Assembly: GCA_016716385.1 (NCBI GenBank)
Contig: JADJWL010000003.1
Coordinates: 248,001 to 312,000, forward strand
From: Bryobacterales bacterium
Lineage (GTDB): Bacteria > Acidobacteriota > Terriglobia > Bryobacterales > Bryobacteraceae
Direction of reading: 5' to 3'
Length of the DNA stretch: 64,000 nt
The position numbers and the translations under genes were made by a program. The notes beneath the pieces were generated by a model. It worked only from the letters and a program-made list of their open reading frames with translations, did not search any database and was not told where the DNA came from. Positions 52,466-60,452 of the stretch are shown here, piece by piece (within the stretch, counting starts at the first letter, position 1; each line of letters begins with the position of its first letter).

Positions 52466-53644
52466 TCAGCTCTCCACTCTGCGCGCGGCGGAGTTCCACC
52501 GCAGCCGCTTGCCGGAGCGCAGGGAATCGAGCGCCATCACGAGCACGATGTTGGTGGCCTGCCCGGCTTCCACCGGCGCGGTCGGATCCTTGCGCGACCG
52601 CACGCACTCGAGGAAGTTGCGGATGTGCGCCCGCGTGGCGGGTCCGAAGCTGCCCGGCCTCTCGACGTTGACCGACGGGCGCATGTAGATCTCGCGGCTC
52701 TCCGGATACAGCCGGTACCACTCGCGCGCCACGTCGAACCGCGCCTGCGAGCCGTGGAACTGCTTCAACTGGTCGTTGAAGCCGGCATAACGCATGGCCT
52801 TGTAGCCGATCGTGAACGTTGCCAGGTAGTTCTCGGGATACTCGATGGCGATCGTGGCCGTCTCCGGTACTTCCGCACCTTCGAGGTTCGGCTTGCCGCC
52901 GCTGCACGTCACGGTCAGCGGCTCGTTCGAGTTCATGAACCACTGGATGGCGTCGATGATGTGCGCCGCCTGGCCGACGAGCAGGCCTCCGGAGTAGTCG
53001 TAGAAGTAATACCAGTTGAGAAACCGGAACGGATCCATCTCGCGCTTGGGCGCCGAGCCGATCCACTGGTTCCAGTCGAGCTTGCCCGCCAGCGTGCCCT
53101 GACGCAGGCGCTGCGTGTGGTTCAGCCACTGCGACGTGACCAGACGCACTTCGCCAAGCTGGCCGGAGTCCATGATGCGCTTGGCGTCCTGGAAGAGGTC
53201 GAAGCTGCGGCGCTGCGTGCCCACCTGCACCACGCGCTTCGTGCGCCGGACGGCGTCGATCACGTCGAAGCCCTCGGGGATGAGGTGGGCCATGGGCTTT
53301 TCGACGTACACGTCCTTGCCGGCGTTGACCGCGTCGATCACCATTTGCGCGTGCCAGTGATCCGGCGTGGCCACGATGACCACGTCGATGTCTTTGCTCT
53401 CCAGCATGCGCTTGTAGTTGTCGTACGACTTGGCGCCGCTGGAGGCGACCTTGAGGCCGGCCTGGAGATTCGGCTCGTAGATGTCGCAAACCGCGTTCAT
53501 CTCGACGCCGATCTCCTTGAACTCGCCCGTGAGCAGACGGCCCCGCCCGCCCGAGCCGATCACCGCGCCGCGGATGCGGTCATTGGCGCCGATCACCTGG
53601 GCGCTGGCCGCGCCCGCCGACAGCATGAAGCTTCTCCGGTTCAT
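52466..53644 (-). CDS. Tat-exported Gfo/Idh/MocA family oxidoreductase
   Basis: A 392-residue protein with a Tat-like signal (NRRSFMLSAGAASAQVIGA). The Rossmann motif is RGAVIGSGGRGRLL, the catalytic-type segment is YVEKPMAHLIPE with the usual Lys, and the C-terminal domain has GGLLVGQAAHIIDAIQWFM. This is the third Tat-exported member in the window. It is in an operon with a beta-hydroxyacid dehydrogenase upstream and the anSME-like gene 4 bases downstream. ATG 53644 sets the Tat signal at the start; the frame is open further upstream without homology. Confidence 0.88.
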   Translation of the reverse strand: MNRRSFMLSAGAASAQVIGANDRIRGAVIGSGGRGRLLTGEFKEIGVEMNAVCDIYEPNLQAGLKVASSGAKSYDNYKRMLESKDIDVVIVATPDHWHAQMVIDAVNAGKDVYVEKPMAHLIPEGFDVIDAVRRTKRVVQVGTQRRSFDLFQDAKRIMDSGQLGEVRLVTSQWLNHTQRLRQGTLAGKLDWNQWIGSAPKREMDPFRFLNWYYFYDYSGGLLVGQAAHIIDAIQWFMNSNEPLTVTCSGGKPNLEGAEVPETATIAIEYPENYLATFTIGYKAMRYAGFNDQLKQFHGSQARFDVAREWYRLYPESREIYMRPSVNVERPGSFGPATRAHIRNFLECVRSRKDPTAPVEAGQATNIVLVMALDSLRSGKRLRWNSAARRVES

Positions 53645-53672
53645 CGCTTCGGAGTTTACACGATCCGCGGCC

Positions 53673-54530
53673 TCAACTCCACAGGTTGAACAGCCCCTGG
53701 TTGCCCTGCTCGCCGAGGCCACGATCCAGAGCTTCGGTGAACAGCCGGTGCAGCAGCGCAGTGCCCGGCGCGTCGAGGCCGAGTTCCTCAAGCGACTCTT
53801 TGGCCAGCCGCAGATCTTTCTGATGCAGCCGGATGCTGAAACCTGGCGCGAAGTCACCCGCGAAGATCTTGGGGCCCAGGTTCGACCACATCCACGAGCC
53901 CGCCGCGCCGCCGCCGACAGCTTCGAGCGTGACGTTCGGATCGAGTCCGGCGGCCCGCGCCATGCGCACGCCCTCCACCACAGCCAGCAGGTTGAGCGAC
54001 CCCACCACCTGGTTCACGAGTTTGGTCCGCTGCCCGTTGCCATTGCCGCCCGTATGGACGATCTTGCGGCCCATCGCCTCGAACAGCGGCAGGCAGCGGT
54101 CAAAGGCCTCGCGCGGGCCGCCGGCCATGATCGAGAGCCGCCCTTCGATGGCGCCGCTCTCCCCGCCGGAAACCGGAGCATCCAGCATGTCCACGCCTTG
54201 CGCGCGGAGCCGCGCGGCGAACTCCACGGTGGCAGCGGGCGAGATCGTCGACATGTCGATGACGACCGAACCCGGCCGCAGTCCCTCCGCGGCGCCGTCC
54301 GGCCCGAAGAGCACCGCTTCGACGTCGCGCGTCTCCGAAACGATCGTCACGACCACATCGCTGCGGCGCGCCACTTCGGCGGGCGTTTCACACGCGACCG
54401 CGCCGAGGGCCTGCAGCGGCCCGCAACGCGATGGCGTGCGATTGTAGACGGCAAGCGGGAATCCTGCCTTGAGCAGGTTGGCGGCCATGGGCGCGCCCAT
54501 GATTCCAAGTCCGATGAATCCAGCGTTCAT
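53673..54530 (-). CDS. NAD(P)-dependent beta-hydroxyacid dehydrogenase (GarR/MmsB family)
   Basis: A 285-residue cytoplasmic dehydrogenase for 3-hydroxyacids such as tartronate semialdehyde or 3-hydroxyisobutyrate. The NAD motif is GFIGLGIMGAPMA; the substrate motif DAPVSGGESGA, the catalytic Lys in RTKLVNQVVG (near residue 172) and KDLRLAKESLEELG are all family hallmarks. Arg at the end of the second beta strand (VYNRTPSR) favours NADP. The C-terminal tail is long and helix-breaking. It starts 15 bases after the beta-barrel gene and is followed by the Gfo/Idh gene after 28 bases. Confidence 0.9.
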   Translation of the reverse strand: MNAGFIGLGIMGAPMAANLLKAGFPLAVYNRTPSRCGPLQALGAVACETPAEVARRSDVVVTIVSETRDVEAVLFGPDGAAEGLRPGSVVIDMSTISPAATVEFAARLRAQGVDMLDAPVSGGESGAIEGRLSIMAGGPREAFDRCLPLFEAMGRKIVHTGGNGNGQRTKLVNQVVGSLNLLAVVEGVRMARAAGLDPNVTLEAVGGGAAGSWMWSNLGPKIFAGDFAPGFSIRLHQKDLRLAKESLEELGLDAPGTALLHRLFTEALDRGLGEQGNQGLFNLWS

Positions 54531-54545
54531 TGTGTAAACAAATCC

Positions 54546-55145
54546 TTAAAAAGTGATTCCGACGAGGAAGTCGATGCTGTTGGCGCCTGGAAGCCAGGAC
54601 TGCGCGGTGTTGTAACGCGTGTAGCGGAGTCCGGGCGAGATGCGGACGATCGGCAGGCTAAACTCGATACCTGCACCCAGAACGACGCCGCGCCGCGTTT
54701 CTGAAACCGCGGGCGGCGCCTGGTTCGGATTCGGACCCAGCGCGCGGAACGGCGCGAGGACCTCGCTCAGCCGGTTGAAGGCCACTCCGCCTTCGATGTA
54801 GGGTCTGACGATCGGACCGGGAAGCCGGAGCTGCCCGACCAGGGGGAACTCCCAGCTTCCTCCGGTCTTCGTGAACGGATCGCCGTTCGCCCGGCCTGCT
54901 TCCTGGTCGAAGCGCTTGTAGAGCGCCCCGAACTCGAACCCGAGTCCAAGCGGCAGCCGGACGTTGACGATCGGGCCGCCGGTGAACGAACGGACATCGG
55001 CCCGGAACGGGCGGCTCCCGATCTCACCAGCGGTCCGCACGGTATCGGTCAGCGGAACACCCAACTTCACGCCAAGGGAGATTGCATCCGCGAACGCCGG
55101 GACCACCAGAAGAGATAACAGCAGAAAGAATCTCACTCCGGCCAT
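54546..55145 (-). CDS. Outer-membrane beta-barrel protein
   Basis: A 199-residue protein with a signal peptide (AGVRFFLLLSLLVVPAFADA). The mature part alternates hydrophobic and polar residues in strand-like runs (GPIVNVRLPLGLGFEFGALYKRF, FPLVGQLRLPGPIVRPYIEGGVAF, GVVLGAGIEFSLPIVRISPGLRYTRY) and ends in Phe (DFLVGITF), the outer-membrane insertion signal. This fits an eight-stranded OmpA/OmpW-type barrel. The function is not known. ATG 55145 was chosen because the signal peptide starts there. It heads the five-gene operon that runs to the C69 gene and faces the GT2 gene across 28 bases. Confidence 0.78.
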   Translation of the reverse strand: MAGVRFFLLLSLLVVPAFADAISLGVKLGVPLTDTVRTAGEIGSRPFRADVRSFTGGPIVNVRLPLGLGFEFGALYKRFDQEAGRANGDPFTKTGGSWEFPLVGQLRLPGPIVRPYIEGGVAFNRLSEVLAPFRALGPNPNQAPPAVSETRRGVVLGAGIEFSLPIVRISPGLRYTRYNTAQSWLPGANSIDFLVGITF

Positions 55146-55173
55146 TCTAGCGAACGGGCTTAACATAGGAGGA

Positions 55174-56118
55174 ATGATTGCGCGCGGAAAGCCCGTAGCC
55201 ACCATTGCGCTCGTATCGGACTACGCGGCGGGAGAAGGGAAGTCGTGGGACGATCTGCGCAAGGTTCTGCGGGCCCTGCGTGACCAGGATTTCGGCGAAC
55301 CGTTCGAGATCCTTCTCTGCGAGGACGAGCGCTTTGCCGCAGGTTTCCCGCACGACCTGACCGAAGGGTACCCGAACGTCCGGATTCTGTTCCACGGCGC
55401 CACATCGTCTTACGGCTTGAAGAACGCGGCCGCGCAGGTGGCCGCGGGCGAGTATCTGGTGCTGCTGGATGCCGACTGCACACCGTGCCGCGAATGGCTC
55501 CGGAGCATGGTGGAAGCGTTCCGGGCCAATCCCGACGCGGCGGCCGTCAGCGGCAAGACCCAATACGCCGGCCGGTCTCTCATGGAACGCCTGCTCAGCC
55601 TCCTGACACGCGCCTACATCGATCCCGGCGGGCGCGGGCCGACGCGGTTCGTCTCCAACAACAACTCCGGCATGCGGATCGGCTGGTACCGGAAGCACCC
55701 CCTGCGGCCGGACCTGGGCGCGTTCTCTTCCCGGCTGCAATCCGAGGCGATTCACCGCGAAGGCGGCAAGCTTCTGTTTGAGCCGGGCATGGAGGTGGTC
55801 CACGATTTCGAAGGCTGGCACATGGAGGCCGACATCCGGCGCAACCATGGGTTCTGTACCGTGATCACCCGCCTCGAAGACAACCGCATGCCCTACGCGT
55901 GGCTGACCCGCTTCGGCGTCCTGTCGATCCCGGCGATTGTGGCCGGCAAGACGCTCGACAGTTGGGTCAACGTGTTCCGCTGCGCGTCGGCCTACAAAGT
56001 GCGATGGTACGAAACACCTTTGGCGCTGGGATTCGCTTTGGTGCTCCACCTGATGGAGATCCCCGGCATGTGGCAGGCATTTCAACGGCGGCTGATCGTC
56101 GAAACCGCGTACCGGTAG
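55174..56118 (+). CDS. GT2-family glycosyltransferase
   Basis: A 314-residue family 2 glycosyltransferase. The nucleotide-sugar part reads VATIALVSDY, EILLCEDERF, NAAAQVAAGEYLVLLDADCTP with the DAD metal motif (near residue 100), and the acceptor part has FVSNNNSGMRI and HDFEGWHMEADI. The C terminus has one weak hydrophobic segment. It probably adds sugars to an envelope glycan in the cytoplasm. An AGGAGG (55167-55172) lies only one base before the ATG, which is unusually close. It is followed by another GT2 gene 6 bases later. Confidence 0.82.
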   Translation: MIARGKPVATIALVSDYAAGEGKSWDDLRKVLRALRDQDFGEPFEILLCEDERFAAGFPHDLTEGYPNVRILFHGATSSYGLKNAAAQVAAGEYLVLLDADCTPCREWLRSMVEAFRANPDAAAVSGKTQYAGRSLMERLLSLLTRAYIDPGGRGPTRFVSNNNSGMRIGWYRKHPLRPDLGAFSSRLQSEAIHREGGKLLFEPGMEVVHDFEGWHMEADIRRNHGFCTVITRLEDNRMPYAWLTRFGVLSIPAIVAGKTLDSWVNVFRCASAYKVRWYETPLALGFALVLHLMEIPGMWQAFQRRLIVETAYR

Positions 56119-56124
56119 ACCTGC

Positions 56125-57240
56125 GTGGAGACGCTGAGCGTTGTCTGCGTCACGCTGTTAGCTCTCGTCGCCCTCCGCCGCTGTGCATTCGTGGCGGCCG
56201 CACTGTTGCCGGACCGCCGGCGGCCCAACCCGCAACCACCGGCGTCCGGCGTGGCCATCGCCGTCGCGGTCCGCAATGAAGAAGAATCTCTGCCCGGACT
56301 CCTTGCCGCGCTGCGCGGCCTTCTCGAAGAGTCGCCGGGCGTGCGCCTGGTTCTGGTGGACGATGCGTCGGCCGACGGCACAACGGCGCTGGTGAGAGAC
56401 TTCGCCGCCGCCGAACCCCGGTGCACGGCGCTGGTTCTTGCGGAGAACGCCGGCAAGGCCGAGGCGTTGAACCGCGCGGTAGCGGCCGCTCCGGAGGCCG
56501 GGTTTATCGCCGTGTACGACGCGGACATGCGGCCGCAGCCAGGGTCCCTCGCGCTTCTGGCGGCGGCGTGCGCGGCGCCTGGGGCCGGTTGCGCCTGCGG
56601 CTACCGTCATCCGGCCAACGCGTTCGATTCCATGGCGTCGCGCTACGCCGCGCTGGAGGCGTGGGTGCACCAGTTGATCACCCAGACCGCCAAGGACCGG
56701 CTCGGCATGAACCCGACCAGTCTCGGCGGCAACTGCGTCTACCGCCGCGAGGCCCTGCTGGCGGTGGGAGGCTTTCGGCGCGGATCACTGAGCGAAGATA
56801 TCGAGATTTCGCTGGCGGTCGTGCGTGCCGGGTGGAGGACGGTCTTCGTCGAATCGGCGTGGGCGGAGACTCGCGTTGCGGCGTCGGTCAGGCAGTTCTG
56901 GAAACAGCGGAACCGCTGGCAGCGCGGGCTGTTCGCATCCGGGAAGCATGCGACGGGGCCGGAATCCCTGGCACTGGCCGCCGGCTACCTCGACCGGGCG
57001 CTGCTGTTGGCGGTGCTGGGGTTGATCATCGCCGGAAGCGTCAGCGTTTGGTGGCTGGCGCTCTACGCGGCACCCGCCGCGGCAGCGGTCGTCGTCGCGC
57101 TCCTGCGGGCGAAGCTGTCGCCGTCACAGGCGGCGCTTGTCCTGGCGGCGTTGCCGTTCTTCGCGGTGGACGTACTCAATACCCTGGCGTCCACCGTTAA
57201 CGCGATCCTGCGGCGTCCGGTGCGATGGCGCGATCGGTGA
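56125..57240 (+). CDS. Membrane GT2 glycosyltransferase
   Basis: A 371-residue processive-type glycosyltransferase. An N-terminal TM helix is at about 3-28; the catalytic domain has IAVAVRNEEESLPGL, LVLVDDASADGT, FIAVYDADMRP (DxD), SLSEDIEISLAVVRAG (the ED motif) and KQRNRWQRG (a Q/R-x-x-R-W motif). Three further TM helices lie at about 285-360. It may make or extend a surface polysaccharide or a glycolipid. GTG 56125 is the start. It is cotranscribed with the upstream GT2 gene, and its stop lies within 44 bases of the convergent pgl end, with which it overlaps. Confidence 0.85.
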   Translation: METLSVVCVTLLALVALRRCAFVAAALLPDRRRPNPQPPASGVAIAVAVRNEEESLPGLLAALRGLLEESPGVRLVLVDDASADGTTALVRDFAAAEPRCTALVLAENAGKAEALNRAVAAAPEAGFIAVYDADMRPQPGSLALLAAACAAPGAGCACGYRHPANAFDSMASRYAALEAWVHQLITQTAKDRLGMNPTSLGGNCVYRREALLAVGGFRRGSLSEDIEISLAVVRAGWRTVFVESAWAETRVAASVRQFWKQRNRWQRGLFASGKHATGPESLALAAGYLDRALLLAVLGLIIAGSVSVWWLALYAAPAAAAVVVALLRAKLSPSQAALVLAALPFFAVDVLNTLASTVNAILRRPVRWRDR

Positions 57241-57886
57241 ACCACACGACGTTGACGCCCTCCCGGTCGATCCGCTGCGCCGGCCGGACGAGTGGATCGT
57301 ACGCCCCTTCGCGCACCTCACGCAACGCATCGCGCTTTTCCGCCCCGGTCGCCAGGAAGACGGTATGGGCCGCATCGAGCAACGCCGCCGGCAGCAGACT
57401 GACGCGCCACTGCGACCGCGCGGGCACGTAGACCGCCGCGGTCCTGTTGGACCGGCTGTGGATGCGCGTGTCGCCGGGAAACAGGCTCGCGGTATGCGCG
57501 TCGCCGCCCATGCCGAGTTGCACCACGTCGAATGGTCCGTCCAGTTCGGATTCGTAGAGGCGCGCGGCCTCGTGTGGATCCAGTTCCCCGCGGATGCGGT
57601 GCACGTTCGCAGCGGGGAATCCGGCCGGTTCGATGAAGCGCTCGCGGGCGAGGCGGTAGTTGCTGTCGGGATGATCGGGCGGAACCATGCGCTCGTCGGC
57701 AAAGAACAGATGGACGCGGCTCCAGTCGAACGGCGTGCAGGCCATGGCGTCGAACATCAGTCCGGGTGTCGTTCCGCCGGAGACAACGAGCCTGGCACGA
57801 TCCCTGCCGGCCAGGATCCGCAGGATATGGGCCGCACACGCCCCGGCGGCTTCGGCAGACGTCGCAGACACGCGCCGTTCGCTCAC
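57197..57886 (-). CDS. pgl: 6-phosphogluconolactonase (DevB type)
   Basis: A 229-residue lactonase that hydrolyses 6-phosphogluconolactone to 6-phosphogluconate. Family motifs are present: LVVSGGTTPGLMFDAM, VHLFFADERMVPPDHPDSNYRLARERF, DVVQLGMGGDAHTASLFPG and AAVYVPARSQWRVSLLP. GTG 57886 is used because it starts just after the opcA stop with a GTGA overlap; a much longer frame exists upstream but is antisense-like. With zwf and opcA it forms the entry of the oxidative pentose-phosphate pathway. Its end overlaps the end of the convergent GT2 gene by 44 bases. Confidence 0.93.
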   Translation of the reverse strand: MSERRVSATSAEAAGACAAHILRILAGRDRARLVVSGGTTPGLMFDAMACTPFDWSRVHLFFADERMVPPDHPDSNYRLARERFIEPAGFPAANVHRIRGELDPHEAARLYESELDGPFDVVQLGMGGDAHTASLFPGDTRIHSRSNRTAAVYVPARSQWRVSLLPAALLDAAHTVFLATGAEKRDALREVREGAYDPLVRPAQRIDREGVNVVWFTDRAIAPDAAGSR

Positions 57887-58878
57887 CCGGCAGCCTCCCG
57901 CGCCAGTTTCGCCGCCAGTGGGAGAACGGCCTCGTAGACGGGATCCGGACCCGTTATGGCAAGCTCCTCGCGCAGCAGGGCCGCGTCCGGCAGCGCCGGG
58001 AGCGGAGACCGCGTCTCGACGGCATTGATCCGCACAGCAGCGCCACCTTCGGGCGCGCTGAGGACGGAGGCATCCAGGCCGGACCCGCGGAGCGAGAGGC
58101 CGGAGATCGCGCCGGGGGGCGCCCCGGATGCTTCCAGGCGCACCGGAACCAGGCACTCCCCACGCCGCAGGCAATGCTTCAGCCAGGCAGCCAGGTACCA
58201 GGCGCTGCTGCCGAAAGGCTCGCCCGCGGTGACACGCGCTTGCGCAACGCCGGCGATGCGGCCCAGCACGCCGGGGTTGTCGACGGCGTGCGCCAGCAAC
58301 ATGCGCCACGGCGTCAACCGTGTCCACGCGAGATCGCCGGCCCTGGTGTGCGACGCGGCCAGCCAGTCCAGCGCCGCCGCCGGTGTCTGCCAGTCCCTGC
58401 TGTCGATGATCACCTTGGTCGCCAGCATCCGCAGGGCATCCAGTTCCGGCGCTGCGGCAAGATCCGGATTCCTCAGCCAAAGGACAACCGGCAGGTCCGC
58501 CGCGGCGAGCGGCAACACAACGGCTGCCAGTCCGTCGAGCGATTGCTGCGCACAATCGATCTCCACCTGCTCGCAGCAAATCTGCTTCCGCCCGCCGAAC
58601 GGCAGCCAACACTGTGCCAGGACCCTGGCCGCGAGCGGCGCGCCGGATTCGCGATGAACGCGCACCACGATCGCGCGGCTCGGATGATCGCGCATCAGAC
58701 CGGCGAGAGTTTCGCCGATCCCGGCAGGGTCGTCGCCCCCGTCCGCCACCACCACCAGCGTCATCGAGCACGCGCGGAGGACGCCGTCGCGCGATTCCGG
58801 ATCGTCCTGCTGGCCAAGATCCCGCCAAAGGCCGGCGAGGTCGCGCAGAATCCGTTCAGGATCGATGGCGGCGGTCAC
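57883..58878 (-). CDS. opcA: Glucose-6-phosphate dehydrogenase assembly protein OpcA
   Basis: A 331-residue OpcA, a subunit that activates or assembles glucose-6-phosphate dehydrogenase. The family pattern is visible: the N-terminal RTL-like segment (ACSMTLVVVADGGDDP), HPSRAIVVRVHRESG, CCEQVEIDCAQQSLDGLAAVVLPL, DLPVVLWLRNPDL, and WTRLTPWRMLLAHAVDN. OpcA is known mainly from cyanobacteria and actinobacteria, less often from other phyla. GTG 58878 overlaps the zwf stop as GTGA, and its own stop overlaps the pgl GTG the same way, so the three proteins are made from one coupled transcript. Confidence 0.92.
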   Translation of the reverse strand: MTAAIDPERILRDLAGLWRDLGQQDDPESRDGVLRACSMTLVVVADGGDDPAGIGETLAGLMRDHPSRAIVVRVHRESGAPLAARVLAQCWLPFGGRKQICCEQVEIDCAQQSLDGLAAVVLPLAAADLPVVLWLRNPDLAAAPELDALRMLATKVIIDSRDWQTPAAALDWLAASHTRAGDLAWTRLTPWRMLLAHAVDNPGVLGRIAGVAQARVTAGEPFGSSAWYLAAWLKHCLRRGECLVPVRLEASGAPPGAISGLSLRGSGLDASVLSAPEGGAAVRINAVETRSPLPALPDAALLREELAITGPDPVYEAVLPLAAKLAREAAG

Positions 58879-60392
58879 ATCCGCCTCCAGGCGTGCCCGC
58901 GCCGCGCAAGCATCCGGTCCGCCGCCGCGGGACCCCACGTGCCCGCCGCGTAGTTCGGGAAGTCGAATGTCTCTCCGGCCCAGTGCTTCACGATCGGTTC
59001 AACCACACGCCAGCTTGCTTCCACCATGTCCTGGCGCGTGTACAGCGTGGCGTCGCCGCGGATCGCGTCGAGCAGCAGCGTCTCGTAGGCCGAAGGCGAC
59101 CGCTCTCCGAAACTCGACCCGTAGTTGAAGTCCATCGAAACCGGCCGGAGCTGCATCCCGGTCCCCGGCTTCTTCGAGACGAATTTCAGCGAAATCCCTT
59201 CCTCCGGCTGGATACGAAGAATCAGCAGGTCCGGCGGGAGATGGCCCGCCTGCCCGAACACGCGGTGCGGGGCGTCGCGGAACTGGATCGCAATCTCGGT
59301 GACACGGCGCGGCAACTGTTTTCCGGTCCGGACGTAGAACGGCACGCCCGCCCAGCGCCAGTTGTCGACAAAGAACGTGACCGCAGCGTACGTATCCGTC
59401 TGCGAATCGGGGCGGACGTCGGGCTCCTCGCGGTAGCCTGGCACGTCCGCGCCGCCGATGCGCGCGGGTCCGTACTGGCCCGCAACGGCATGCTCGGCCA
59501 CCTCGCCCGGCTCAAACACGCGGATCGACCGCAGCAGCTTCGCCCGCTCATCGCGGACGGCGTCCGGCTCGAAAGTCGCGCTCGGCTCCATCGTCACCGT
59601 AGCCATCACCTGCAGGAGGTGGTTCTGAATCATGTCCCGAAGCGCCCCGGCGTCTTCGTAATAGCCGCCGCGTCCTTCCACGCCGATCGACTCCGCGGCA
59701 GTGATCTGCACGTGGTCGATGTACCGGCGGTTCCACAGCGGTTCGAAAATCCCGTTGCCGAAGCGGAACGCGAGGATGTTCTGAACCGTCTCTTTTCCCA
59801 GGTAATGATCGATCCGGTACACCTCTTGTTCGGGAAAGTGCCGCTGGAGACGGGCGCTGAGTTCGCGCGCGCTGGCGAGGTCATGGCCGAAAGGCTTCTC
59901 GACCACCAGTCGCCGCCAGCCGTTGGTCCGCGCGAGGCCCGCTTCCCCCAGACCATCGGCGACCGGCGCATACTGGCCGGGCTGGGTCGACAGATAGAAC
60001 AGGACATTGCCCGCGGTCTGCCGCGTGTCGCCGATGCGGGCAAGAAGAGAGCGCAGGCGCTGATAGGAGTCGCGGTCATGGATGTCCCCGGCCATGTAGA
60101 ACACACCTTCGGCGAAGCTGCGCCAGATGTCTTCGTCGAACGGAGCGTCCTCGAGATGCCGTCGCACCCCCTCCTCCATCCGCGAACGGAAGGCGTCGTC
60201 GGAGAGCGGCGAGCGGGACACGCCGATGACGGCGAAGTTCGGAGACAGCCGGCCTTCGTACATCAGCCGGTAGAGCGCCGGCATCAGCTTGCGGCGGGTC
60301 AGGTCGCCGCTGGCGCCGAAAATGACCACGGCGCAGTCGGGGGTGCCGCTTTCGTACCGCGCTGGATCCGCGAAGGGGTTGTTGGCGGCCAT
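58875..60392 (-). CDS. zwf: Glucose-6-phosphate 1-dehydrogenase
   Basis: A 505-residue enzyme that oxidises glucose 6-phosphate with NADP. The cofactor motif is VIFGASGDLTRRKLMPALY, the substrate-binding RIDHYLGKETVQNI motif is complete, and EKPFGHDLASA, RGGYYEDAGALRDMIQNHLLQ and FYVRTGKQLPRRVTEI are all family hallmarks. ATG 60392 gives AANNPFADPARYE at the N terminus; a GTG at 60401 in the same frame is an alternative. It is followed by opcA and pgl with GTGA overlaps. Divergent from the M48 protease gene by 60 bases. Confidence 0.95.
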   Translation of the reverse strand: MAANNPFADPARYESGTPDCAVVIFGASGDLTRRKLMPALYRLMYEGRLSPNFAVIGVSRSPLSDDAFRSRMEEGVRRHLEDAPFDEDIWRSFAEGVFYMAGDIHDRDSYQRLRSLLARIGDTRQTAGNVLFYLSTQPGQYAPVADGLGEAGLARTNGWRRLVVEKPFGHDLASARELSARLQRHFPEQEVYRIDHYLGKETVQNILAFRFGNGIFEPLWNRRYIDHVQITAAESIGVEGRGGYYEDAGALRDMIQNHLLQVMATVTMEPSATFEPDAVRDERAKLLRSIRVFEPGEVAEHAVAGQYGPARIGGADVPGYREEPDVRPDSQTDTYAAVTFFVDNWRWAGVPFYVRTGKQLPRRVTEIAIQFRDAPHRVFGQAGHLPPDLLILRIQPEEGISLKFVSKKPGTGMQLRPVSMDFNYGSSFGERSPSAYETLLLDAIRGDATLYTRQDMVEASWRVVEPIVKHWAGETFDFPNYAAGTWGPAAADRMLARRGHAWRRM

Positions 60393-60452
60393 GCCCTTCA
60401 CACTAGCACGCGGGTTACGGGCCGGACGCCGGTGTTACCCTGAGGGAGAAAG

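Noticed and set aside
57887..58828. Upstream extension of the pgl frame
   Set aside because: It overlaps opcA in another frame on the same strand and is Arg/Gly-rich without family motifs; GTG 57886 explains pgl fully.
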